In this document: positions 38,742-48,047 of the stretch, piece by piece | Layout of the letters: each line of letters begins with the position of its first letter | Position numbering within the stretch: the first letter of the stretch is position 1 | Assembly (NCBI RefSeq): GCF_009938165.1 | Contig: NZ_AP019650.1 | Span: forward strand, 62,001-126,000 | Origin: Vibrio taketomensis | GTDB taxonomy: Bacteria; Pseudomonadota; Gammaproteobacteria; Enterobacterales; Vibrionaceae | DNA length: 64,000 nt | Direction of reading: 5' to 3' | Translations under genes and position numbers: made by a program | The notes under the pieces: model-generated | Told to the model about the DNA's origin: nothing | Database searches by the model: none | Seen by the model: only the letters and a program-made list of their open reading frames with translations

Positions 38742-39291
38742 ATGAAAACGTTTGCCGAGAAGTTATCAGTAATCCATTGAATAGCTAGTACCTAGCGTCA
38801 ATCTATGCAGATTTTCTTATAAATTTTATTTATTTCGAGAAGTGAATCAATTTTGTGAGTGGTTGGTTTGAGTGGGAAATCTCTGTTTGTCGGTGTCTTT
38901 TTGCTTCTTGGTATGTCCCGCAGGTTTCAGTATTCCCGATACCGAAAACCTAAAATTCAGCCTGAATTTTTCCTAGTGTAATGGTATCTTCGGTTGGTCA
39001 GAATAGCTCTCGTTTGGTGATAGCGATAACATGGTTTTGCCCCAAGGTTTGTTAGGGGCTGTGGTTCTATAGGTCCAGAGCCACTTTTAAAAGTGGCTCT
39101 ATTGAGGAGGCGGAGGTCTTTGGTTATCTCGGCGCGGCCAGAGACTTTCATGAAAAGCAGACATCAATGTATTACAACAGTAATCCCGCCATCATTGACC
39201 AATCTAGTTTTATACAAATTAAACAGCAAAGTAAACTTAACTTATGTTTGTCCAGAGGCATGTCGCATGCGAGATCACGACTAAGCCAAAA
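38742..39291. other. Gene-poor region with palindromes, start of the decayed patch
   Basis: 550 bases without an intact gene. It holds a small AT-rich hairpin at 38952-38971 (AAATTC/GAATTT), GCCCC-N11-GGGGC near 39037-39061, and a perfect 24-base palindrome at 39077-39100. A 42-codon frame at 39167-39295 has no ribosome site of note and its start weakly recalls precorrin isomerases, too little to call. Confidence 0.45.
39077..39100. repeat. Perfect 24-base palindrome
   Basis: AGAGCCACTTTT followed directly by its reverse complement. With no T-run after it on either side it is not a classic terminator. Confidence 0.7.
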
Positions 39292-39455
39292 TTAATTTAA
39301 TTTGCAATTGCGGATAAGTAATGCATATTCTGCAATTGATATCAGCTCAAGAGTATGAGCTTCATTTTCAACGATTTTCATATGTCGCGCTAACACCTCG
39401 AAGATGAGATTCCCAAAGTGTTTGCTACAAGTTTGATTGCCTCGAATTCGTTCAT
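39292..39455 (-). pseudogene. Small gene remnant with one frameshift
   Basis: The minus strand begins MNEFEAIKLVANT after AAAGAGAAC, then continues in another frame as NLIFEVLARHMKIVENEAH and on to a TAA at 39292. One added base near 39414 gives a smooth 54-residue helical protein. Read as is, the first frame stops after 21 codons. Family not recognised. Confidence 0.5.
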
Positions 39456-39604
39456 ATAGTTCTCTTTAATAAAGTTGCGACCTAGTGGTAATTACAATGA
39501 TCATTACTCAAAATCAGATTTGCAATTTAGGCCGAAATCAATGGTTGAAAATAAGTCCAAAACTCTCGATACTACCAGTTCCACTGGAGGCGAAGTTTTA
39601 TTTT

Positions 39605-39625
39605 AAGCCCTGTTGTGGGCTTTTG
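39605..39625 (+). terminator. Short terminator-like hairpin
   Basis: AAGCCC (39605-39610) and GGGCTT (39617-39622) with loop TGTTGT, then TTG. Nothing upstream needs it now, so it may be left from a lost gene. Confidence 0.5.
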
Positions 39626-39664
39626 TGCATAAACTAGGCGTTTGCCGCCTTGGTGTCAAGCTTT

Positions 39665-39707
39665 TATAATTAAATATATTATTATGCCCTACTGGAGGGC
39701 GATTATG
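39665..39707 (+). promoter_or_regulatory. Possible promoter and hairpinned ribosome site of the XRE remnant
   Basis: TATAAT at 39665-39670 is a perfect -10 element; no good -35 is present. GCCCT-N5-AGGGC at 39687-39701 encloses GGAGG, the ribosome site of the ATG at 39705. Confidence 0.4.
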
Positions 39708-39977
39708 ATTAGATGCAAGCTTAGTGAGTTACTTGTTGCAAGAAAAAACTATTAGTGAATTCTCAAAGTTGACAGGGATTCATAGGAATACTCTTACACG
39801 CATGGCCAATCAAACGGCAACTCGTGTAGAGCTGAGTGTTGTTGAAAAATATGCTGTGAACTAGAAATATCTATCGGTGAACTGTATGAAATTGGAGATG
39901 CTCCGATCAAAGATGGGGTCTTGCGGATAGCCGCATTTGATGAAGCATTCAATCACATAGTGGTTTTTCTCCTTTAA
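39705..39977 (+). pseudogene. Small XRE/Cro-type regulator with two frameshifts
   Basis: Three frames join into one protein of about 90 residues: MIRCKLSELLVARK, then TISEFSKLTGIHRNTLTRMA and VELSVVEKYA, then CELEISIGELYEIGDAPIKDG to a TAA at 39975. This is the layout of short Cro/C1-type helix-turn-helix regulators (I/L-S-x-x-x-x-x-T-G-I-x-R-N-T-L). Shift 1 is in a run of six A's at 39743-39748; shift 2 is a lost base near 39852. As written the first frame ends after 16 codons. Confidence 0.8.
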
Positions 39978-40011
39978 TAAGTAGCAATTTTGTTAATAAA
40001 AATTCATATCA

Positions 40012-40359
40012 ATGTTAACAAATAGTCTCTCCAGAATAGAGTCAGTATATTTAGTCTACGGTCCTCTTAAAGACGAAAGCGCTATCAACGCACATGAAGC
40101 TCTTATCACGCTATCTAAAAAATTTGAGAACTTACACTTGGTTCAACTAGACAATTTGCATATGAAGGCTGTGATAATTGATGGGTATGTGATGAATACC
40201 ACTCGTAACTTACTTACAGGGTGGCCTTCAAACACTGAGTTTGACGTAGAGCTTAACTCAGAGAGCGCTGCTATTCAGGCAAACGATTCATCAAACACTG
40301 GGAATCGATACCGGCTTATAACAGTATATTCTTCTTACCTAACACTGCACCTATTTTGA
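40012..40359 (+). pseudogene. Fragment of a phospholipase-D-like (HKD) protein
   Basis: 115 codons. The centre LDNLHMKAVIIDGYVMNTTRNLLTG matches the HKD motif H-x-K-x(4)-D with a following T/S-x-N. One motif is present; active PLD enzymes need two, from one chain or a dimer. The frame lacks the N-terminal domain seen in full-length relatives and changes to unstructured sequence after about residue 88. No ribosome site. A remnant of a nuclease or lipase of a lost mobile or defence gene is likely. Confidence 0.6.
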
Positions 40360-40411
40360 TGGTCATAAAGTGAACAAGTTGTACCTGAATACATATCAGG
40401 TGTACTTCACC

Positions 40412-40494
40412 CCAAACTTTGTTTTTAGTGGGTAAGTGAAGGTGTTCGATTAATTACCTGATTTTCAACACTAAAAATAATCCGAAAAGTTTGG
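40412..40494. repeat. 83-base nested imperfect palindrome
   Basis: CCAAACTTT (40412-40420), TTTTTAGTG (40422-40430) and GGTAA (40431-40435) are answered in order by TTACC (40454-40458), CACTAAAAA (40469-40477) and AAAGTTTGG (40486-40494). A smaller palindrome ACCTGA-N7-TCAGGT lies just upstream (40383-40401). Confidence 0.75.
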
Positions 40495-40595
40495 AGAGAA
40501 TAGAGACCGTAATTCGTGAATGTCCAAAAGCTTGTTATAACTCGTCCCTCTCCAAAGTTCCAACTTAGCAAAATAGCCCCAACAACGCTTCTTCT

Positions 40596-40624
40596 AAACG
40601 TCATCTGGTCTGACGTTTTGTTTA
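40596..40624 (+). terminator. Terminator-like hairpin before the TetR gene
   Basis: AAACGTCA (40596-40603) pairs with TGACGTTT (40611-40618), 7-base loop, then TGTTT. Confidence 0.65.
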
Positions 40625-40685
40625 AGGGTTGTAAAATAGTACGTTCGTGCTAAAACTATAAATAGAACCAAGCGAGAATGTGTTT

Positions 40686-41280
40686 ATGAGTAAAGGTCGA
40701 GTCACTCGAAGTGATTCTTACAAAGGCGTTTGAGTTGGCGAGCATATCGGGGCTAGAGAGCTTAACGATTGGTGAGCTGGCTAAGCAGTGTGGTATGTCT
40801 AAAAGTGGCCTTTTTGCCCACTTTAATTCCAAAGAAAATCTGCAACTTGCAGTGCTAGAACATGCCAACCGGGTGTTCACTGAGCGCGTGATCGCCCCAG
40901 CGCGTAGTGTTGGGGATGGTGACATTATTCATAAGCTAAAAACGTTACTCGATAACTGGCTCGGGTGGAATCACTCCTTTCAAGGTAGTTGCATGTTTTT
41001 AGATGCGTGGAAAGAAACCGGCAGCAAAGACACATTAATGCAGCAGCATTTGCAAGCTACGATATTGAAGTGGATTGATTATCTGATTATCCAACTGCGT
41101 AAAGGTAAGGATACTCAGCAGTTTAGAGCCGATCTAAATTGCGAACAGGCTGCTTTTGAGTTGTACGGTTTGTACTTAAGCGCCAAGTTATTTTATTCGC
41201 TGCGAGGCGAACAGGTTAGCCATGACCATTTTTGGCAGGGTGTAGAGCGACTGATAGGAGATTGGCGCTCACAAGCATAA
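40686..41280 (+). CDS. TetR-family regulator, first codons apparently out of frame
   Basis: The main frame, usable from GTG 40711, gives 189 residues: helix-turn-helix ASISGLESLTIGELAKQCGMSKSGLFAHFNSKENL and a C-terminal TetR domain. The natural start is missing from this frame: the ATG at 40686 gives MSKGRVTR, the usual beginning of this TetR group, but is one base out of phase with the rest and stops at once. Restoring two bases (or removing one) near 40710 would give a normal 197-residue protein. The GTG start would drop only the first eight or nine residues, so a partly working product is possible. It lies upstream of the alpha/beta hydrolase, its likely target. Confidence 0.75.
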
Positions 41281-41306
41281 CGACGGTTTATCTCGTCGTT
41301 TTATTT
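41279..41306 (+). terminator. Terminator after the TetR gene
   Basis: AACGAC and GTCGTT (with a G/C pair inside) form a short stem around GGTTTATCTC, followed by TTATTTT. Confidence 0.55.
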
Positions 41307-41396
41307 TGATTATTAAAAGCACGGTCGTTCGATTTTGTTGCGCCAATGGTGTCAATTGAGTGAGAGCAACCATGAAGTACCCAAAGGACAGGTACC

Positions 41397-42251
41397 ATGA
41401 GTGAGAAGATTTATTTTAATACCTCAACTAAGTTCAGTTTTAAACGAACCTTAGTGAATCTTTCAACCCGATTGCATCACCGCGTCGCACCAAGGCACGC
41501 TGAGCGTACAGCACATAAGTTGTTACTGACTCCGGTTAGAACCAAACCTAAAAACCAATCTCCTCAGGGTATAGTTAAAGGTTACGTGGAGTCGAAAGAA
41601 GGTAAGCTGACGACTTATTCTTTGGGCTCGGGCCCCGTATGGGTATTAACTCATGGCTGGTCAGGTTCAGCGAGTCAGTTTTTCCCTTTAATGGAGCATA
41701 TTGCCTCACGTGGTTACACCGCATTAGCTTATGACCATCCCGCTCATGGTGAGAGCGAAGGGGCGTTTGGGCATATTCCAGCATTTGTAAACGGTTTAGA
41801 TGCGATTCTCGATAGCGTTGATGATGTGGCAGGTCTAATTGGACATAGCATGGGGACAGCATCTGCGATTGAATGTCGTCACGCGAAGCTGGTGGATAAG
41901 CCGCTATTGTTGATTGCTCCAGTGCTGGATTACCTCGATAACTTGTTTGGTAGTGTATCGCGTTCAGGTTATTCCATGCGTTTGTTCAACGCGGTGGTCG
42001 ATAAATTGCAGCAAGGTTACAACTACCCATTACACTCAATTGATCCCTACAATAAATTGAAGTTACGCCAATCTGCGACCATTATTGTTCACGATGAAGC
42101 CGATAAATTCACCAAGTTTTCCGTCTCGCAAAGAGCAGCGCAAGAAATGGAAAATGTGTCGTTGGTGGCAACACAAGGTCAGGGACACGGACGAGTCATG
42201 AAATGCGATCAGGTAATGAGTAGTTTTGATAAGTTAGTAAGTAAATCATAA
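41397..42251 (+). CDS. Alpha/beta hydrolase
   Basis: 284 residues. The oxyanion strand is VLTHGWSGSASQF (near 83-95), the nucleophile Ser lies in GHSMG (near 150), the Asp in HDEADKFTKF (near 233) and the His in GQGHGR (near 260). A basic, unstructured 45-residue lead precedes the fold. Esterase or lipase activity is likely; no substrate can be given. Follows the TetR gene in the same direction. Confidence 0.82.
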   Translation: MSEKIYFNTSTKFSFKRTLVNLSTRLHHRVAPRHAERTAHKLLLTPVRTKPKNQSPQGIVKGYVESKEGKLTTYSLGSGPVWVLTHGWSGSASQFFPLMEHIASRGYTALAYDHPAHGESEGAFGHIPAFVNGLDAILDSVDDVAGLIGHSMGTASAIECRHAKLVDKPLLLIAPVLDYLDNLFGSVSRSGYSMRLFNAVVDKLQQGYNYPLHSIDPYNKLKLRQSATIIVHDEADKFTKFSVSQRAAQEMENVSLVATQGQGHGRVMKCDQVMSSFDKLVSKS

Positions 42252-42369
42252 TTTTAACATTCATAACCATAATTTTGATATGGTTAACAAATTCGCAAAA
42301 CAAAATATTTCTTAAGAGGGTTATGTGGGATCATTTGCATGCCTACTGGCCCTCACAAGGAATATAACA

Positions 42370-43758
42370 ATGAATAGAAACGATAGTGTCCCTTTGCCCA
42401 ACAATACCCGGGAGTGGTTAATCAACCGCAACAGCCTAATTATCCTCGCAGATATTGCGCTATTTCTTACTCTCTACTTTACGCTGCCCTATGAACCTCA
42501 AGTCGTTTTAGGGTTGAGTATGCTGGTTTTCGTCGCCATCCTCTGGTTAACCGAAGCGCTGCATGTCACCGTTACCGCAATTTTAGTTCCAATCATGGCG
42601 GTTCTTTTTGGGGTGTTTAACACCCAAACCGCACTCAACAACTTCGCCAACTCTATTATCTTCCTGTTTTTAGGCGGTTTTGCGCTGGCTGCAGCGATGC
42701 ATCGGCAAGGGTTGGATAAAGTTATCGCCGATAAGGTGCTGATTGTTGCCAAAGGCAAAATGAGCGTAGCGGTGTTTATGCTATTTGGTGTTACTGCTGC
42801 GCTCTCTATGTGGATCAGTAATACTGCGACGACGGCGATGATGTTGCCATTAGTGCTAGGCGTACTTAGCAAAGTGAACGAAGAAAGCGGTCACCAAACC
42901 TATGTCTTTGTGCTGCTTGGTATCGCATACAGTGCCAGTATTGGTGGTATTGCGACCATCGTGGGTAGCCCACCAAACGCTATTGCGGCAGCGGAAGTAG
43001 GGTTAACCTTTACGGAATGGATGAGCTTTGGCTTGCCAACCGCTGCGATTTTATTACCGTTGGCGATCATTGTGTTACACATGATGTTAAAGCCAGATCT
43101 AAAAGGCCAATTTGAGTTAAACCACGCTCCTATCGAGTGGGATAAAGGCAAAGTGGTTACGCTACTTATTTTTGCTACCACGGTTTTCTTCTGGATTTTC
43201 AGTAAACCAATTAATGCCATGTTAGGTGGTTACGCTAAATTCGACACAATTGTGGCATTAGGTGCGATTGTTGCCGTTAACTTTGCACGCGTTGTGCATT
43301 GGAAAGATATCGAAAAAACGGCCGACTGGGGCGTATTGTTATTGTTTGGTGGTGGTATTTGTTTGAGTAACGTGTTGAAAGCGACAGGGACTAGCGTGTT
43401 CCTCGCGAACGCGTTGAGCGAATCAATTGCACACCTAGGTATCTTCTTTATCATCGCCGTGATTGCAGTGTTTGTGGTGTTCTTAACTGAATTTGCCAGT
43501 AACACCGCGAGTGCAGCACTATTGATTCCAGTATTCGCAACAGTGGCAGAAGCCTTTGGGATGTCACCTGTTATTCTTTCGGTATTGATTGCAGTTGCAG
43601 CATCGTGCGCCTTTATGCTGCCAGTAGCGACCCCGCCGAACGCGATTGTGTTTGGTTCTGGCCATATTAAACAAGCAGAAATGATGCGGGTTGGTGTGGT
43701 GCTAAACGTTGTTTGTATCGCAGTGCTTACGGTTATAGCGATGCTATTTTGGGCTTAA
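42370..43758 (+). CDS. INDY-type Na+/dicarboxylate symporter (SLC13/DASS)
   Basis: 462 residues from ATG 42370 (AAGGAATATAACA before it), the same length as V. cholerae VcINDY, to which it is closely similar in my recollection. Two Na+/substrate motifs are intact: [12 protein letters not shown] in the first half and [14 protein letters not shown] in the second, plus [12 protein letters not shown] and [14 protein letters not shown] hairpin sequences. It imports C4 dicarboxylates such as succinate with sodium. Confidence 0.94.
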   Translation: MNRNDSVPLPNNTREWLINRNSLIILADIALFLTLYFTLPYEPQVVLGLSMLVFVAILWLTEALHVTVTAILVPIMAVLFGVFNTQTALNNFANSIIFLFLGGFALAAAMHRQGLDKVIADKVLIVAKGKMSVAVFMLFGVTAALSMWISNTATTAMMLPLVLGVLSKVNEESGHQTYVFVLLGIAYSASIGGIATIVGSPPNAIAAAEVGLTFTEWMSFGLPTAAILLPLAIIVLHMMLKPDLKGQFELNHAPIEWDKGKVVTLLIFATTVFFWIFSKPINAMLGGYAKFDTIVALGAIVAVNFARVVHWKDIEKTADWGVLLLFGGGICLSNVLKATGTSVFLANALSESIAHLGIFFIIAVIAVFVVFLTEFASNTASAALLIPVFATVAEAFGMSPVILSVLIAVAASCAFMLPVATPPNAIVFGSGHIKQAEMMRVGVVLNVVCIAVLTVIAMLFWA

Positions 43759-43784
43759 TGCCTGACTGAAAATCGCGTCTAATC

Positions 43785-43820
43785 AAACGTCCTATCTTTT
43801 GCTCAAAGGATAGGGCGTTT
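43785..43820 (+). terminator. Terminator after the INDY gene
   Basis: AAACG-T-CCTATC pairs with GATAGG-G-CGTTT over a T/A-rich apex. Confidence 0.65.
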
Positions 43821-43895
43821 TACTTGGTGCACAGCATGGGCGAGCTATTGCGAATGTGTTATGTTACCGCAGCCATCACTTCTCAAGACTCATCA

Positions 43896-44168
43896 ATGAA
43901 CAACGATATTCAGCAAAAAATCGCCAGTTTTACCACAATCGAGCAAGCACTCGACTATTTCGAGATTGGTTATGACAGCAAGTTTATTGAGCAAAATAGA
44001 ATTGAGTTGGTGAAGCGTTTTAATGGCTATTTGATTTTGCAAAAGCCTGAGGATTGGTTTGCGGCGCGTCGTGCACTGAAAAACGCCTATTGTAAGATTC
44101 AGCGTTCGCGTTTAGATAAGCATACTCGCCAAGCGTGTCGCGGTTGTACCACCTGCCAAAGACGTTAG
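43896..44168 (+). CDS. NifW-like small protein
   Basis: 90 residues from ATG 43896; the frame is open back to 43824 without better starts. The body IEQALDYFEIGYDSKFIEQNRIELVKRFNGYLI fits the NifW pattern (A-x-D/E-Y/F-F ... Y-D ... N-R-x-x-x-x-K-R-F), a family that stabilises the nitrogenase MoFe protein. The C-terminus adds CRGCTTC, a possible metal site. No nif genes are in the window, and most vibrios do not fix nitrogen, so its job is probably different. Confidence 0.75.
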   Translation: MNNDIQQKIASFTTIEQALDYFEIGYDSKFIEQNRIELVKRFNGYLILQKPEDWFAARRALKNAYCKIQRSRLDKHTRQACRGCTTCQRR

Positions 44169-44211
44169 GTTAAGTTATATCATGCGGGAGTTGTGTTAAT
44201 TGCAGATACAA

Positions 44212-44248
44212 AAAAGCCCACCATTGTGAACAATAGCAGGCTTTTAGA
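44212..44248 (-). terminator. Weak terminator after speB
   Basis: AAAAGCC (44212-44218) pairs with GGCTTTT (44239-44245) over an interrupted stem; on the minus strand it runs into T's. Confidence 0.5.
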
Positions 44249-44266
44249 GCTTAAGTGCTAACTGAA

Positions 44267-45193
44267 TTATTCAGCTGACTTTTTAGAAGCCCATACGTAA
44301 AGCAGTTCTAGTGCGATAGTTGCGCCAGCAAGTGCAGTCATATCTGCGTGGTCGTAGGCTGGTGATACTTCTACCACATCCATGCCCACAACGTTCATGC
44401 CTGCGAAGCCACGTAGGATCTTCAGTACTTTGTCTGAGTTCAAACCGCCACATACAGGTGTACCCGTACCTGGAGCAAATGCAGGATCAAGACAGTCGAT
44501 ATCAAACGTAACGTAAACTGGCTTGTCACCCACGATTGCACGTACCTTCTCAACGATTTCAGCTGGCGATAGGTCGTTTGCTTCCATCGCATTGATAACG
44601 TTGAAGCCGTGATCTTGCTTCTCGTATTCAGTACGAATACCGATTTGCACTGAGTGCTTCGGTGAAATTAGACCTTCTTTAGGCGCATGGTAGAACATAG
44701 TACCGTGGTCGTATGCACTGCCGTTTGCGTAAGTGTCAGTATGAGCATCGAAGTGGATCAATGCCATTTCACCGTGGTGTTTCGCATAAGCACGTAGAAT
44801 AGGTAGCGTGATAAAGTGATCACCACCTAGTGCCATTAGCGTTTTACCGTTCTTTAGGATTTCACCTGCCGCTTTTTCTAGACGGTATGTGAAGTCTTCT
44901 GCGTCACCACAATCGAAGACCAAATCACCTGCATCAATCACTTTAGCGCGATCAAATACGTTGAAATCCCATGGGAATTTTTTGCCTTCCCAAGCTAGGT
45001 TTACTGATGCGCGACGAATCGCGTCTGGGCCCATACGTGCGCCAGGACGACCAGAAGTCGCCATGTCTAGTGGCACACCAAGTACAACCACGTCAGCATC
45101 GCTGCCGATAGGGTTGCGTAGGTATGGACGACGCATAAAACTCATTGAGTTTGAATACAGTGAATAATCAGTTTTAGTAAACAAATCATTCAT
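44267..45193 (-). CDS. speB: Agmatinase
   Basis: 308 residues, ureohydrolase family. Hydrolyses agmatine to putrescine and urea. The Mn-binding motifs are [19 protein letters not shown], and [23 protein letters not shown]. Its ATG immediately follows the speA stop, with AGAGGA inside the end of speA, so the two are translationally linked. Confidence 0.96.
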   Translation of the reverse strand: MNDLFTKTDYSLYSNSMSFMRRPYLRNPIGSDADVVVLGVPLDMATSGRPGARMGPDAIRRASVNLAWEGKKFPWDFNVFDRAKVIDAGDLVFDCGDAEDFTYRLEKAAGEILKNGKTLMALGGDHFITLPILRAYAKHHGEMALIHFDAHTDTYANGSAYDHGTMFYHAPKEGLISPKHSVQIGIRTEYEKQDHGFNVINAMEANDLSPAEIVEKVRAIVGDKPVYVTFDIDCLDPAFAPGTGTPVCGGLNSDKVLKILRGFAGMNVVGMDVVEVSPAYDHADMTALAGATIALELLYVWASKKSAE

Positions 45194-47116
45194 TTAGAAA
45201 TCCTCTAAGTAGGTATAACCGCATAGACCTTGTTCTAGCTCTTGCAGTACCTGTTGTTGTTCTTGTTGGTCGACTCGTTGGGTAACGAGCTGGCGATAAT
45301 GCTCTCGAATTTGCTCTACGTCAATGTGTACGTAACGCAACATGTCTTCGACTGAATCACCAACGTCAATTCGCTCGATAACCGCTTCGCCTTGATCGCT
45401 TACTGTCACGACTGCGCTGTGGGTATCACCAAACAGGTTGTGCATGTCACCAAGGATCTCTTGGTACGCACCCACGAGGAAGAAGCCCATTAGGTACGGC
45501 TTATCCGTATTCCACGCAGGAACAGGCAACGTCGTTTCGATACCTTGACCTTCTACGTATTGCTCAACCGCACCGTCTGAGTCACAAGTGATATCCAGCA
45601 TGACTGCGCGGCGATCTTCTAGCTCATCTAAGCCTGATAGTGGCAATACAGGGAATACTTGATCGATACCCCATGCATCAGGCAAAGATTGGAATAGTGA
45701 GAAGTTGACAAAGAACTTGTCTGCCAAGCGCTCGTTCAGTTCATCCAAAATTGGGCGATGGAAACGGTTTTTGGTGCTCATTGCACGGCTTAGTTCAAAG
45801 TAGATGCGTAAAGACATCTGCTCAGCCCAAGCACGTTGTGGCAAGTTAAGCACGCCAGTTGCAAATTGTGAGTGCACCTCTGCAAGGTCTGCTTGAGTAT
45901 CGTTGTAGATCTCAATCAGCGCACGAGCATCACTACCATCTTGCAAGTTCTGCCAGTTACGCCACATGTTTTGTAGTAGCGTAGGGGCATCCGCTTCAAG
46001 CGTTTCAACCATTTCTGGTTGGTAGGTTTCAGTGCCGATTACGTTGGTGATCAGTACTGCGTGATGCGCCGTCAAAGAACGACCAGATTCAGAGATAATT
46101 ACTGGCTTTGGTTGGCCGTAGTCGTCACATACATCGCTGACGGTATGCACGATATTGCGAGCGTATTCAATCAGGCCGTAGTTCATTGAGTTTGAAGATT
46201 GGCTACGAGTACCATCGTAATCAACCGCAAGACCGCCACCGATATCAAAGAAGGCAATCTGTGCACCCATTTCACGTAGTTCACAGTAGAAACGCGCTGA
46301 CTCATTCACACCGTTACGGATATCACGAATGTTTGCCATTTGTGAGCCAAGGTGGAAGTGCACCAGTTGCATTGCATCAAGCTGGTTTTCTTGTTTTAGG
46401 CGCTCGATTACGGTCAAAACTTGAGACGCTGACAGACCAAATTTAGATTTTTCGCCGCCACTGGCTTGCCATTTACCCGCACCTTGTGAGGCGAGGCGAA
46501 TACGAATACCTAAACGAGGTTTTACCCCTAGGCTTTTCGCTTCTTTTAGTACTAGGTCAAGTTCAGATAGCTTTTCCAACACGATGAAAACTTTATGACC
46601 CAGTTTTTCACCGATCAATGCTAGACGAATATATTCACGGTCTTTGTAACCGTTACATACGATCACTGAGCTGGCTTTTTGTGCCAAGCCAAGTACCGCA
46701 AGTAACTCTGGTTTACTGCCCGCTTCTAGTCCAAGTTGCTTAGTTTCTAAGCTAGCTTGGCTGGCGAGAATCTCATCGACCACTTCTTTCTGTTGGTTTA
46801 CTTTGATTGGGTAGACCAACAGGTATTTATTTGGATATTGATACTCATCGATCGCTTGGTTAAAGGCGTCACAAATTGAATGCACACGTTGATGCAAAAT
46901 TTGAGGAAAGCGAACCAGTACAGGCAGATTTAACTCTTTCTGTTCTAGCTGAGTAACGATATTGCTTAGTGGGATTTGGTGCGTTTTGTCTAATGTAGGG
47001 GATACGTACACTTCACCTTGGTTATCAATGCCATAGAAACCTTGGCTCCAGTAGTGAACGTTGTAATCCGCACGCACGCGGTCTAATTTGGATGTTTTTT
47101 CCACATCTATTCTCAC
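45194..47116 (-). CDS. speA: Biosynthetic arginine decarboxylase
   Basis: 640 residues (E. coli 658). Pyridoxal-phosphate enzyme of the alanine-racemase fold that makes agmatine from arginine. The PLP lysine is in YPIKVNQQ, the phosphate-binding region follows HFHLGSQ and [13 protein letters not shown], and the C-terminal CDSDG is present. First step of the speA-speB route to putrescine. Confidence 0.96.
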   Translation of the reverse strand: MRIDVEKTSKLDRVRADYNVHYWSQGFYGIDNQGEVYVSPTLDKTHQIPLSNIVTQLEQKELNLPVLVRFPQILHQRVHSICDAFNQAIDEYQYPNKYLLVYPIKVNQQKEVVDEILASQASLETKQLGLEAGSKPELLAVLGLAQKASSVIVCNGYKDREYIRLALIGEKLGHKVFIVLEKLSELDLVLKEAKSLGVKPRLGIRIRLASQGAGKWQASGGEKSKFGLSASQVLTVIERLKQENQLDAMQLVHFHLGSQMANIRDIRNGVNESARFYCELREMGAQIAFFDIGGGLAVDYDGTRSQSSNSMNYGLIEYARNIVHTVSDVCDDYGQPKPVIISESGRSLTAHHAVLITNVIGTETYQPEMVETLEADAPTLLQNMWRNWQNLQDGSDARALIEIYNDTQADLAEVHSQFATGVLNLPQRAWAEQMSLRIYFELSRAMSTKNRFHRPILDELNERLADKFFVNFSLFQSLPDAWGIDQVFPVLPLSGLDELEDRRAVMLDITCDSDGAVEQYVEGQGIETTLPVPAWNTDKPYLMGFFLVGAYQEILGDMHNLFGDTHSAVVTVSDQGEAVIERIDVGDSVEDMLRYVHIDVEQIREHYRQLVTQRVDQQEQQQVLQELEQGLCGYTYLEDF

Positions 47117-47447
47117 GAAAATAGAGAGAAGAAAATGAATCAGTTTTGGCTGATATCACACCTGACACGGCATTGCAGCTCATTCGTGTCCGCGCGCATT
47201 AACGGACAAAAAGGCGACAGAGTAAAACAAATATAATTTGTCGTGTTGACTATAAATTTACGCGTAAAAACTATACGGTGCAAGTGTATCAAAATGTGAA
47301 TTTGTCCAGGGTTTTCGGGGCTTAAAGGGAAGTTTGTTTCGTGTGAAAAACGAAGCAATTAGTTGAATATTGAATTGATGTTGTAATCGATAAGTGTGAA
47401 TTTTAGATAAAAAACGCCTCTGATGTCAGAGGCGATTTTAAAACAGA
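47117..47447. other. speA upstream region and maoP 3' flank
   Basis: 330 bases. On the minus strand, TTTACG-N9-TATAGT-like elements lie near 47260-47275 and could start speA, leaving a leader of about 140 bases with two hairpins (GTCCG/CGGAC near 47186-47205 and ATCAG/CTGAT near 47140-47155). No known riboswitch pattern. A 72-codon frame here has no ribosome site. Confidence 0.4.
47404..47436 (-). terminator. Terminator after maoP
   Basis: CGCCTCTGA (47415-47423) pairs with TCAGAGGCG (47426-47434); on the minus strand a T-run follows. Confidence 0.85.
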
Positions 47448-47804
47448 TTAGTCTTCTTCAACAAGGCTGTTATCTTCAGCATAATCATCCGATGCTTCAG
47501 GCTTGTTACGACCGTTTAGTGTGTGGAAACGCTTACGACCGCGAGCGAGTTGAACGTATTTTAACCAAACGCGTTCTAGCTTAGATTTTGCATTCTCTGG
47601 GTTCTCGATCACTTTAACGAAGTGCTTCTCTTCAGCGCTCTGAGGAGTTAGCTCACCAGTTTCTAGACCCAGCATGGTATCACCGTAAACGGTTAGAATT
47701 TCTTCTTCCGCTATCGTAAAGTTACCTGATTTGGCAAAACCACGTGGAAATTTAGTGTTGTCGTAAAAACGCTTTTTGCCTTGACGAAATTCAGTGTCAG
47801 ACAT
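47448..47804 (-). CDS. maoP: MaoP (YifE, DUF413) macrodomain-organisation protein
   Basis: 118 residues. FYDNTKFPRGFAKSGNFTIAEEEIL and the later ERVWLKYVQLARGRKRFHTLNG align with E. coli MaoP/YifE (R-Y-F-D-N-x-x-Y-P-R-G-F ... K-R-F-H-T-L). In E. coli it works with the maoS site to organise the Ori macrodomain. Divergent from the hdfR-like gene, the same pairing as in E. coli. Confidence 0.88.
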   Translation of the reverse strand: MSDTEFRQGKKRFYDNTKFPRGFAKSGNFTIAEEEILTVYGDTMLGLETGELTPQSAEEKHFVKVIENPENAKSKLERVWLKYVQLARGRKRFHTLNGRNKPEASDDYAEDNSLVEED

Positions 47805-48047
47805 TCGATTGACCTCAAATGGTATGTTTTGGACGAAGACCAGTGCGTATGAGCCTCTAAATGTCAGTTCGCCCTAATCAGCATTGGTATATGGCGAAAA
47901 TTAGGCGTAAAGTTGGAAAAGAACAAAATATTTCTATCATCTCAATCAAATTAAATTGTTAAATCCGTGTAACACTTTGCACATTGACACTTTATTTGTA
48001 GGGGAATTCCCTGTTAATCTTGCAGCGCTATTTTCTGAGGTATAACA

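Noticed and set aside
38900..39130. Possible cobalamin riboswitch or tRNA-like fold
   Set aside because: Fragments such as TCCCGCA and paired GGTAT/ATACC occur, but the conserved core and order of a riboswitch, or a tRNA cloverleaf, could not be built.
39167..39295. 42-codon frame starting MYYNSNPAIIDQSSF, recalling precorrin-8X isomerase
   Set aside because: The likeness is limited to a few residues, there is no ribosome site, and no cobalamin gene is near.
40360..40685. Integron attC site
   Set aside because: The palindrome lacks the conserved seven-base core sites (RYYYAAC and GTTRRRY) in the required places, and no cassette or integrase is seen.
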